Assembly (NCBI RefSeq): GCF_018991925.1
Contig: NW_024725489.1
Span: 6,644,140 to 6,708,139 of the forward strand
Source: Homarus americanus
Lineage: Eukaryota > Arthropoda > Malacostraca > Decapoda > Nephropidae
DNA: 64,000 nucleotides
Direction of reading: 5' to 3'
Positions 47,008 through 56,578 of this stretch are shown piece after piece; within the stretch, counting starts at the first letter, position 1, and each line of letters starts with the position of its first letter. The notes under the pieces were generated by a model. It made no database searches and was not told the origin of the DNA. It saw only the letters and a list, made by a program, of their open reading frames with translations. A program made the position numbers and the translations under genes.

Positions 47008-48927
47008 GTCTCCCTCCCTCCACCCACATACTGTCTCCCTCCCTCCACCCACATACTGTCTCCCTCCACCCACATACTTTCTCTCTCCATCCATACTCCC
47101 TCCACCTTCACACACTCCCACCCTTTTTCAACATTCCAACCAAAGACTTCCTCCCTCACCTCCACCCCACACCTTCTCCCCTCATCACCCACACACTCCC
47201 TCCCTCACCCCCCACCCACCTCCCTCCCTCACCTCCACCCACCCCTCCCTCCCTCACCTCCACCCACACTCCCTCCCTCACCTCCACCCCCACCTCCCTC
47301 CTTCACCCCACCACACCTCCCTCCCTCACCTCCACACCTCCCTCCTCCTCCCCCCCCTCCTCCCTCACCTCCCACCCCCACTCCTCCCTCCACCCCCACC
47401 CACCTCCCTCCCTCCCTCCCCCTCCCACCCCTCCTCCCTCCACCCCCCCCCCTCCCCTCTCCCTCCCACCCCCACCTTCCTCCCTCATCCCCACCCCCCT
47501 CCCTCCTCACCTCCACCCCCTCCCTCCCTCACCTCATCCCACACACTCCCTCCCTTCACCCCACCCCCCTCCCTCCCCTCCCTCACCTCCACCCCACCCC
47601 CTCCCTCCCTCCCCTCCCACCCCCACCTCCCTCCCTCCCCTCCACCCCCTCCCCTCCCTCACCCCTCCACCCCCTCCCTCCCTCCCCACCTCCCCACCCC
47701 CTCCCCTCCCTCCCCTCCCCCCCCCACCCCCTCCCTCCCTCCCCCTCCCACCCCCCCTCCCCTCCCCTCACCCCCACACTCCTCCCCTCACCCTCACCAC
47801 TTCCTCCCTCACCCCTCCACCCCCACCTCCCTCCCTCCCACCTCCACCCCCACCTCCCTCCCTCATCCCCACCCACCTCCCTCCCCTCACCTCCCACCCA
47901 CACCTCCTCCCCTCACCCCCACCCCACACCTCCCTCCTCACCCCTCCACCCCACACTCCCTCCCTCCACCTCCACCCCCCCTCCCTCCCTCCACCTCCCA
48001 CCCCTCCCTCCCTCATACTCACCCCACACCGCTTACCTCCCTCCCTCCACCTCCACCCCACCTCCTCCTCACCTCCCACCCCACACCTCCCCTCCCTCCC
48101 CCACCTCCACCCCACCTCCCTCCCTCATCCCCACCCCACACACCTCCCTCCCTCACCCTCCACCCCCCCTCCCTCCCTCATCCCCACCCACCCTCCCTCC
48201 CTCCCCTCCCACCCCCCCTCCCCCTCCCCTCCCCCCCCCACCCCTCCCTCCCTCATCCCCACCCACACACTTTCCTCCCTCACCTCCACCCACCACCCTC
48301 CCTCCCTCTCCACCTCCACCCCACACACTCCTCCCTCCCCATCCCCCACCCACACTCCTCCCTCACCCCCCCACCCCACCTCCTCCCTCACCCACCACAC
48401 CTCCCTCCCTCATCCCCACCCCTCCCTCCCTCCACCTCCCCCTCCCTCCCTCCCCTCCTCCCACCCCCACACTCCCTCTCCCACCTCCCCTTGTCCCTCC
48501 CTCATCCCCACCCCCTCCCTCCTCACCCCCACCCCACCTCCCTCCTCACCCCCACCCCCTCCTCCCCTCACCCCCCCACCCCCCCTCCCTCCCCTCCCCC
48601 TCCCACACCTCCCTCCCTCATCCCCCCCCTCCCTCCTCCCCCACCCCACCTCCCTCCCTCACCCCACCCCCACACCTCCCTCCCTCACCCCCCCACCCCA
48701 CACACTCCCTCCCTCATCCCACACCCACCCTCCCTCCCTCCATCCCCCTCCCCTCCTCTCTCACCCCCACCCCCCCTCCCCTCCCTCCCACCCCTCCCCC
48801 ACCCCTCCCTCCCTCCCCTCACCTCCCCACCCCCACCCCCCCTCCCTCCCCTCCCCTCCACCCACACACTCCTCCTCCCTCCACCTCCACCCCCCACCCA
48901 CACCTCCTCTCTCCACCCCCTCCCACG
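47008..48927. repeat. CCCTCC/CACC-rich polypyrimidine satellite
   Basis: About 1.9 kb made of CTCCCTCCCTCACCTCCACC blocks with variable C runs. It starts from a clearer unit (CATACTGTCTCCCTCC plus CTCCACCCA). The minus strand has dense G runs. Pro/Ser/His-rich frames of 655-688 codons in all three plus registers arise because stops need A or G combinations that are nearly absent. Confidence 0.93.
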
Positions 48928-49030
48928 ACATAGTCCCCACCCTCTTGATATAAATTTATGGGTTAAAGAGATGTTCAGCCAATACATATCACTTCACTGT
49001 TCTCTCCAAACAGACTCATCTCCATTCCGA

Positions 49031-49530
49031 TTTGCCCCACTAGGAGGCTAGTTTATTGGGCACCCCCTTCATCCTGTGCAAAGTGGGCGCAAAAGCGTTT
49101 ACAGCGTCCAACAGGACAGCATGCGTAGCTCATGGTTGCCTTTTCGACTCGGGCAATTAAGGACTTAAGTACCTGAAGGGCTATGAGTTGTGTCGGCAAG
49201 TTACATATAGTGACATGAAGTGTGTGTGTGTGTGTGTGGAGAGTTAATACAATTTCTGTTTATGGCAAAGCGTGGCAGGTCCCTAATAATGTCAAGTGCC
49301 AGGCCTGTCTCTAGTTGGAGGGATATCTGTCAGGGACGACTGGAGACCTGTAGGAGTTGTGCATAAGGCAAGTGAGGATGTAATGGGAGGTGTGAAATCG
49401 GGTCACCCATAAAGTTTACAAGTAGTGCGGTCAGGCTCAAGGCTGTCAAACTCATCATAACTACATTGGTGTTTTGTTTTTTATGTTCCTACTGGTGTAC
49501 TGCGCACATCATTGTCATTCCTAAAAAAGA
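49031..49530 (-). mobile_element. LINE-A copy, 3' end
   Basis: Read on the minus strand, 49,031-49,335 matches the 3' untranslated end of the plus-strand LINE at about 61,661-61,940. Shared landmarks are GAGACAGGCCTGGCACTTGA, TGTCACTATATGTAACTTGC and GGGTGCCCAATAAACTAG. A GT microsatellite (49,219-49,238 region) has grown inside it. Upstream (49,335-49,530) lies a degenerate ORF2 C-terminus with a CKLYG and, after a shift, HYILTC motif, the CCHC zinc signature missing one cysteine. No poly-A is left at the end. Confidence 0.82.
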
Positions 49531-50229
49531 AAAACCTTTAATTCATATTACGCTATATAACATTCAAATCCACCGCGCTTGTAGAATCTCAGAAAACGGG
49601 AAACATTGATAAGGAATAACTCACCTACTCAATGTTACTGAATCATTTGTTGAATTGTACCCAGGTACGGTTATATAATAATTGTATGTACTCATAGCAT
49701 TAAGGAGAACTCAAGGTATCTATAGGATGGTTGGGAAGGTCAATTGATATGGATAGTATACTATCGGGCCAAGTGTAGATCGTAGTTTGAAGGTCATACT
49801 ATTTACGTCTGTAAACAATTAGTGAACATAACTACAGGTATCAGATGAAAATACAAAGAGAACAATGATCTGGAAAAAGGATAAATGTATCAGACCTATG
49901 TGAAGTGTTATAAGTGATCCAGAAGCTATGCTTCAAAGAAAATATCTTGTATACCTACGCCATGAAAATACGACGCTAGGTTTTGTTCGGGTTGGCGCCA
50001 AGGCCGCCTCGGGCATGCCGCATTGACATTATAACCCAATGAATTTACCCAGGAACTATCAAACCAGAACCTTACCTTAGTGTCTAATTTAGGATTAAGA
50101 TATGTATTTATAAAGCATAAGGTCACAACAGATACGAAAATGGAGATGTGAGAACCATAAGAATTCAGTGAAAATTAAAGATTGGAAACTGTAGGCCTAA
50201 ACGGAAGGCACGAGAGTCGGGACATCACC
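49531..50229. other. Unique-looking sequence with a repeat fragment
   Basis: No gene seen. On the minus strand at about 49,965-50,025 a segment encoding PRRPWRQPEQ resembles APGRPWRLPE at about 51,740-51,795 (minus), suggesting both are pieces of one dispersed repeat. Confidence 0.4.
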
Positions 50230-50433
50230 CTTAGTGATGATGACTCGACTTCTCCCAACACAGGTCAGTGTCCTTCATGCTTTATTCAGTCCTAAAAAGA
50301 CTTATCTCGCAGTTTTTACATCTTAAAACCTTGCCTGATGTTATAAAGTGAAGTCATAGTGTACTAGTGAGTGGTGACGAAAGCCCCTCAGGCAGTATTC
50401 TTAGTGATGCCTCGACTCTTCCCAACACAGGTC
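50230..50433 (+). repeat. Direct repeat pair with splice-acceptor-like end
   Basis: CTTAGTGATG, then CTCGACT and TTCCCAACACAGGTC, occurs at 50,230-50,266 and again at 50,400-50,433, about 170 bp apart. Each copy ends in pyrimidine-rich sequence plus CAG/GT. Likely a small tandem duplication of old repeat DNA. Confidence 0.7.
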
Positions 50434-51248
50434 GACGCGTTCTGAGCGCCTTCCGGGCGTCAGCCATGACCGCACTGTGAAGGCCACACCACAGTGGTCA
50501 TGCACCTCCACTGTGGATCTGTAGATACCCTACATATCACCACCCAGGATAGGAGAAAATCACTGTATACTTGAGAAGTTTCGCTGTAATGACCACGGTC
50601 ATACACGTCAGTTAACGTAAAATCAGACGATTCGCCATTACGCTCAATAGCTCACAAAACATGTAGCTATGCTTTCTTATTGAAGTTCCCCATCTGAAGA
50701 GTCCGTTTTCTCAGCGCTTCAGGACGCCTGAGTCTGCCGTTTTCCCACAATCTTGAATGTAACCGAGACTTTATTCATAGAATGACAGAATTTGAGAATT
50801 GCAGCTGTGGTTGCAATTGGTGAAACAACCTAGATATGTCTGTTGTTTACAGTTGGAACATTCAAGATCCATTGTGGTGAATGGTGAAAGCTTCAACTGT
50901 CCTTATTGTTGGTAAACTTGTCCAAGTAGAGTAGTAAGTGTCGAGTTGGCCAGCTAAGTGGCATATTTTATGTCGTTCGTGGGGAGTATCCTGAATTTCG
51001 ATCCTTCCCTGAAGTTATATTATTTTGTTGCCAAAACATCCAGAATCTGATGTTTGTAGTTTAGTTAGCGTCAGTTGTCTATTTAAGAAAGTCATTAATC
51101 TCCTGAACAGTTCCTGTCAAACTCGAAATTCTCCAAGACTTAATGGCTGTTTCGGCCAGAATGCGGTCTGCGGTCAGGCGAGTAAAGTTGCGAATGCATA
51201 TATAACTCCATTTCACATTTTTCCTGACAAACTCAATCTCTGATTAGA
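50434..51248. other. Unique-looking sequence, no gene supported
   Basis: A 72-codon plus-strand frame at 51,025-51,243 has no recognised motif. Confidence 0.45.
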
Positions 51249-51800
51249 TCATAAAGATTGACGTAGAAAATTAACCTGACCTGACACGGCGGTCACAGCT
51301 AGGTGTCCAGCGACCACTTTGAATAGAAGGTCTATTGTTAGTAAGATTAGTCTTTCTGGGGCTGATATGCCCTCAGGCCCGTATGTTGCCAACGCGCGGG
51401 GAAAAATCACTCCCTCTGGTTCTCCTCCACGTCTCCAGGTATGTAGATGATTGTTTCGCCGTTGTGTTAATTCAGTTTGACTTAGTCGATTTTTGTGAAT
51501 AATATCAGTGTTCATGTTTTAACAAAGTATCTTCTGTGCCAATTAAGTCAGGTAACATAGAATCTAGATCTGCGTCTAGACCGTGTCAGACGCTCTTTTG
51601 TATATGATGAGGTTAAATATTCCTCCCTCTGGCGATTTCTCCTCCACGTCTCCAGACGCTGTTTGTGTGTTGGCAACGCACGACTGAGGTTCAGGGAGCC
51701 GCCTATGGGCATGATGGCTTCCTCGAGGATGTCGCTTAAGGTGGCGAAGATTCGCTCTGGCAGACGCCAGGGCCGGCCGGGCGCTCCTTCAGGCACGAGC
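51249..51800 (-). mobile_element. Uncharacterised dispersed-repeat fragments
   Basis: Two minus-strand frames (88 codons at 51,249-51,515; 82 codons at 51,548-51,796) share the string CTGGAGACGTGGAGGAGAA followed by a related AGAGGGAG-containing stretch, at about 51,405-51,440 and 51,618-51,655. Both would read TWRR plus charged residues. The similarity to 49,965-50,025 points to a repeat family. I cannot name it. A decayed retroelement is likely. Confidence 0.45.
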
Positions 51801-53084
51801 CTGTAAGCAACTTTGGCCTGTGGACTCCGTGGGTGTGATCGTGGCCCCTCTACTGTTCTTGGCTATGTATGGGGCAAGTAATATCCATGCTTGGGATGAC
51901 TGGCAAATATAGTCATCCCCAGGTTAAGTATTGAATCCGCAGATATTGGTGGTACTAGGGTTATTGTTATTCTCGGAGTTGAGTCCACCAAACCACTAGA
52001 TATAATTAAAAGTGTCACGTTAGTCATACCGAAGCAGCATGTTGTTATAAAGACTATTTTAATTCGGGCAAAGGTGTCAAGTGTCCTCATACTCACTTAC
52101 AATGACAATGAAATAATATAATGATTGTTAAATGTTGTAACCTAGAATTGAAAGATGTAATTTTTTACTTATATAAAGGCGAGACCGTGTGTAATTATTA
52201 CTGAATCTTACCTGTCAGAGAAATAATATAACCGTTGTCTCATGAGGTAATGAGTATTAAATAGTTAAATATTGCAATGCGTGGAGTTGTTTTAATAAGG
52301 TAATAAGTACTTGAAGTGTTTTGATGAATTAATAGTAGTGTGGTTCTGTTTTGTCAATGGTACAGTAGACCTGAGAGATTTGATCTTGTCTGAGTGAATT
52401 TAAGATACATCTTATTCACTCACTGTGTTAATATTGTGTTATTAATCTGCAGAGTATCACCCTCTATCCCTTCTAAAACATTGGTTCCCCAGAAAATAAT
52501 ACTTACTCAAGTGCCTATATGCATCTACCACACACTACCAGCTTTCCATGAGATATGTTATATTCAGCAAAAGTCTGGTGGTGGCAGCCTACCCTTAAGT
52601 ACAGTATAATAAGTGTACTAAGAATAACATGGTTCCCAGACTAACCCATGTATGAGAATATAAGTAAAAACAGAGTATACTTCAGAAAGGTGGACATATA
52701 AATTCCAGAAAATATAATATACAGTATGTGAAGAGAAATGAAAAGACTTTAGAAAGTGCAAGAAAAAGATAAAGACATGTATATACATTGTGGAACTAAA
52801 GACACAGCATAGAAATTATTAAATAAATACACCATGAAAGTTTAATATAAAAAACATACATAACTAAGAAAAAAATTACTTATATAAGAATATAAGCAAG
52901 AGTATAAAGTAGATTTATAAATAAAGAATTGAAGAATAATAACAGAAAAGAATATCTGGATGGTAAAATAAAAGAAAAGAGCTCGGCCCAGTGCATCGCT
53001 ACGTGGAGCGACTTCCTAATACCAGGCTTGGAACCAGAAGTGGTATGATTACCTGGGAAGTATCCCCATCTGCTCATCAAGAGA
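51801..53084. other. AT-rich sequence, no gene; possible primer-binding motif
   Basis: No coding or RNA feature supported. TGGTGGCAGC at 52,579-52,588 would be complementary to the 3' end of tRNA-Leu, the position a retrovirus-like element uses for priming, but no LTR is identifiable. Confidence 0.4.
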
Positions 53085-53329
53085 AGTGTAATGAAAATAA
53101 TAGTTGTTCTTCTGATGAAGGCCAACTCTTTTTTTAATGTAACAGGTGGTGTTATACTCTAACAGGTGGAGCAGTCTGATGTGTTGAGTGTAAGAAGGGA
53201 TGACCGAGGTAAGGAGGTCACCGATCGTTATGCGCAATAAATATGTGGATGACACGCAATTAATGTAAGATGTCTGTTGTTGAGCAGTGTAACCAAAATC
53301 ATAGTTGTTCTTCTGAGGAAGGCCAACTC
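53085..53329 (+). repeat. Direct repeat pair, about 44 bp, 201 bp apart
   Basis: AGTGTAA...AATCATAGTTGTTCTTCTGA...GAAGGCCAACTC occurs at 53,085-53,128 and 53,286-53,329 with about six differences. A TGGTGGCAGC motif lies further on at 53,493-53,502. Could be decayed LTR sequence. Confidence 0.7.
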
Positions 53330-53937
53330 ACTTATATTCTAATGGAATGCAATATGTTTTATAAGGAATAAATTAGTTAAGACATGTTATTGTTTCTTTA
53401 CCCCTTATCGATCTGGTCAATGAAAAGCCCAACCCAATGCCGAGTCCACTCTGCCCGCTACCTAACGAACTACATACTGCCCAGAGGGGGTCTGGTGGCA
53501 GCAACCTTTAAAATTAAGACTATAGTTAAGTTATCCCCTTAGAATTAGTGACCCCAGAATCTGGCAGTATACTGGGAAGGTCAATCACCCTTCACTCATT
53601 TAGTTTCAACAACATATTAAAGACTAGTATAAAACTGTTATAATATATTACTGCACTTCTATAACTAAAGTCTTTGGGGCATATATCCAGGTTAGTCAAG
53701 AAACTATTCATCAACAATTAAACTTACGAGACACACCCGGGACACATTTCTGATTAATTTTGTTAAAGATGCCTCTTGATTATCAACACTATTGCTGAAG
53801 AACATCGGTGTGGTGAACATGAGCCACAGTATGAAGTAAGGTCCAGGTATACACATCCATGCATTATACTGAACAGTATTGCCTTCCTTAACTATACAGT
53901 AAAGTATGTAATAAAATTCACTTAGCAGTAAAACCTA
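53330..53937. other. Unique-looking sequence, nothing recognised
   Basis: AT-rich. Apart from the short TGGTGGCAGC motif at 53,493-53,502 I see no feature. Confidence 0.45.
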
Positions 53938-54246
53938 TCAGGAGGTCGGTCTGTTCTGGGAATGTTGTGGCTCCTGAATGTATTTGTACCTACGCCAGTG
54001 TTGGTCAGGTCTGGTCTTGAAACAGCTCACACTTGGTGCCGTCACAACACTCCCTGGCAGGTTATTCCCAGAGTTCTGAAATGTCACTCTTAAAAAGTTC
54101 ACTCGGATAATTTTCTGAACTTGTGGCTTCTTTAACGTGGGGATGTGACCTCTGGAAGGGCAGACATCCGCTACCTCAAGATAGAAACTTGACTGAGTAA
54201 TGTCGTCCGAGGTGCTTAAAAGTAAGTGGTATAGAGGTAATTGCAT
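53938..54246 (-). pseudogene. LINE reverse transcriptase C-terminal relic
   Basis: A 102-codon minus-strand frame carries the layout typical of the end of CR1/Jockey/RTE-type ORF2 proteins: RGH, then a basic stretch, NFLRVTFQNSGNNLPGSVV (family form roughly F..R....WN.LP..VV), then APSVSCFKTRPDQHWR (family form A.SV..FK..LD.H). The usual Trp of the WN pair is replaced, and no upstream polymerase domain is present. It is a 5'-truncated copy, unrelated to LINE-A. Identification rests on remembered family pattern. Confidence 0.72.
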
Positions 54247-54301
54247 ATCTCTCTCCTCTGAGTGCAGCTTCCTCGTACTAACACTGGATAATGAAGGATA
54301 A

Positions 54302-54358
54302 ACTCATGAAGAACAATGGAAGACTTACTCATGAAGAACAATGGAAGACTTACTCATG
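54302..54358 (+). repeat. 25-bp tandem duplication
   Basis: ACTCATGAAGAACAATGGAA plus GACTT is repeated exactly at 54,302-54,326 and 54,327-54,351, with a third partial copy. A recent duplication. Confidence 0.95.
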
Positions 54359-54724
54359 TCCCTGCCTTCCTTTCCATAATACTGTACAGTAATATGTGAA
54401 CTCCTAACAACTCATCTGTTTGCAGTGACTTAAGTGACCCAACTTAACCTAACTTAACCAGTTAGATGAGTCCTTAACTCTATGTGAAATCACCTTAACA
54501 AATACAGTACACTATCTCTTGGACCAAACCTGGTGATAACATGTTACTCGTGTGTGTGATTATGGGGGCTGTTCAAAATGTACTTCAGTTGTTGTTGTTG
54601 TTAATATAATATGAGGATGACAAACATTTAAGGAAGGGAGGAGATATACCGTATGTATGTATGAGAAAGAGAATGTGCTCCTCTCCTCTCGATCATCACA
54701 CAAAAGCCACCTCAGTCTCTATCT

Positions 54725-54780
54725 ACCAGGGCTGACGGGATTTCCGACTCTTGTTTACCGAACACGCTGATTGGTTCAAC
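54725..54780 (-). mobile_element. LINE-A 5' fragment
   Basis: The reverse complement matches the start of the plus-strand LINE-A copy at about 59,716-59,770. Shared strings are TTGAACCAATCAGCGTGTTC and AAACAAGAGTC, then GAAATCCCG and CAGCCCTG. A second ATTGGTT and a CTCGC/GCGAG inverted pair lie just beyond (54,783-54,805). Only the extreme 5' end is present. Confidence 0.75.
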
Positions 54781-54851
54781 TGCTCGCGTTGTGATTGGTT
54801 GCGAGAACATGATGTAATATTACGAATTTCTATATTAAAATGTGTGGTGAT

Positions 54852-54918
54852 ATGAGGGCCTGGGCTGCCACCATTTATGAGGGCCTAACTGCCACCATTT
54901 ATGAGGGCCTGGTCTGTG
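54852..54918 (+). repeat. About 25-bp minisatellite, 3 copies
   Basis: GAGGGCCTGG/AACTGCCACCATTTAT repeated three times with small differences. Confidence 0.85.
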
Positions 54919-55606
54919 TGCCAGTAACAATTCCTTGTACTCTCATACTTATTACCACTGGTAGCGTGACGAGAGGAGGATCGTGGGTAGATGTAATGAT
55001 AGTATCAAGTAATAGGGAAGAAATAACGGTAAATACTGTAGGTAAATAATAGACACAATATACAAATAAAAATTTATTTAAACATTAATATAAATTAGGA
55101 GAAAGAATTTATTTGTACCAACAGACGAAATCTAGTACTAGGCCCTCAGGCTCAACATACTCACACCGCTACTGGGTGACATAATAACACCAACCCTACT
55201 GGGTGGACATACTCATAAAACACAACTATTATAGTCACTTAGACCATAAAGACCAAGGCTATCACACACTCAGTCGTCAGGTGATACTCAAGCAACGCCA
55301 TGGGGTCCAGCCACCATGGGTACTTCCGACGAACTCTGGAGATCCCAGTGGATTAATTCCACCAACAAATAGGCTCCACTGAGTTAGACACTCATCCACC
55401 AATGATGGGGGCTGGTAGTGGTGTGTGGCTTGGTGATCAGGGGTCACCTCGCCGGCCGAGCGTTAGGGCCAGACGAGCTATCTAGGTAGTCTGAAGTGTC
55501 TGACGGCCGGGTCTCACGAGGTAACAGATCCTACTGGACCTCGGACATCTCCCCAGACAAGTGGATACAACATCACGCTACAGACACGGCCTAGGCTGCG
55601 TTAGGG
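54919..55606. other. Unique-looking sequence, no gene seen
   Basis: Contains CTACTGGGTG twice (near 55,171 and 55,197). No coding frame of note. Confidence 0.45.
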
Positions 55607-55832
55607 ACCTGTATGGATGAAGGACGGGACTCACTAACGGTGACAACAACATCACGTTTCAGGGGACGTTAAAGACGTAAATATGACTTCACTCAGAGCA
55701 TGTCAACTACGTTACTGTAACACTTGCACAATCAACTATTAATTGGGTCAAATTACTTAAAGAAGGGCGGAATTACAACACAGCGTGGAATGGCATACCT
55801 GTATGGATGAAGGACGGGCACTCACTAACGGT
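55607..55832 (+). repeat. 35-bp direct repeat pair, 190 bp apart
   Basis: ACCTGTATGGATGAAGGACG followed by a CACTCACTAACGGT-type end occurs at 55,607-55,641 and 55,797-55,832, differing by one inserted C. Such close identity implies a young duplication or two ends of one element. Confidence 0.88.
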
Positions 55833-56432
55833 AGAAATCGGGGGCCTCACTCAAAACAGACCAGGGAGTCCACCTACTTCTATTCCGATGAATTAATTTA
55901 CTGTACACTCTGACGTTGAAACTGAGACTATGAACTCATTTTCATTCCTACTATTATCTTCACTAACAATTCTGACTCAGCTATCAAATGCAAAATTAAA
56001 TTGATTACAAAGGGTTGGATGTTACAGGTCCAGCATACAGCGTCTGCTACTAAACCGTGGATTATATTCAAAGTTCCAATAAGACAAAGACGGGGAAACA
56101 GAAACGGGGACGTTTCCACTGGGGGACTCAGAAGGTTTTGTGGACGTTTGAGCGTAATATGAATCCTTAAGGTTTTCAGGTTAGCCGTTATCACGATCAT
56201 TACAGTGAGGGGTAACGAAATCCAGATACAGTAATTATATTAGAATAGTCCTCATAATAGTCCTCATTTAGTTTTATAAATTTCTGAATAATAAACACTG
56301 CATTAACACCATTCAGAGTGTTATATGAGATCACATCAGATTTGTATTTTATCAATTGTAATTTGTATTACTTTTCGATAATACCGAATAAAAAAATCAC
56401 CAAAACATTCCAACAATTTTATTTTTTTAATA
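55833..56432. other. Unique-looking sequence, no gene supported
   Basis: A 90-codon minus-strand frame at 55,928-56,200 has no recognisable motif. Confidence 0.45.
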
Positions 56433-56578
56433 CAGGTTGACAACCCTTTATCCGAAATTTCGAAAACCGAGTTTTTTTTTGTTGTTGTTGTTGTTAGATA
56501 TACAGGGTTAGCCACCCAGGCATAGATCACTAACCCACATCGGGGCCTGGGGGCGAAATGTAATGGTAATACTAATTA

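Noticed and set aside
46966..49051. Three plus-strand Pro/Ser/His-rich frames of 655-688 codons
   Set aside because: All three registers are open over the same pyrimidine tract, which means composition and not coding.
52394..52609. 71-codon plus-strand frame with hydrophobic N-terminus
   Set aside because: No motif, AT-rich surroundings, and no regulatory or splice evidence.
54435..54470. Telomere-like AACCTAACTTAACC stretch
   Set aside because: Only two or three degenerate steps, not a TTAGG or similar array.
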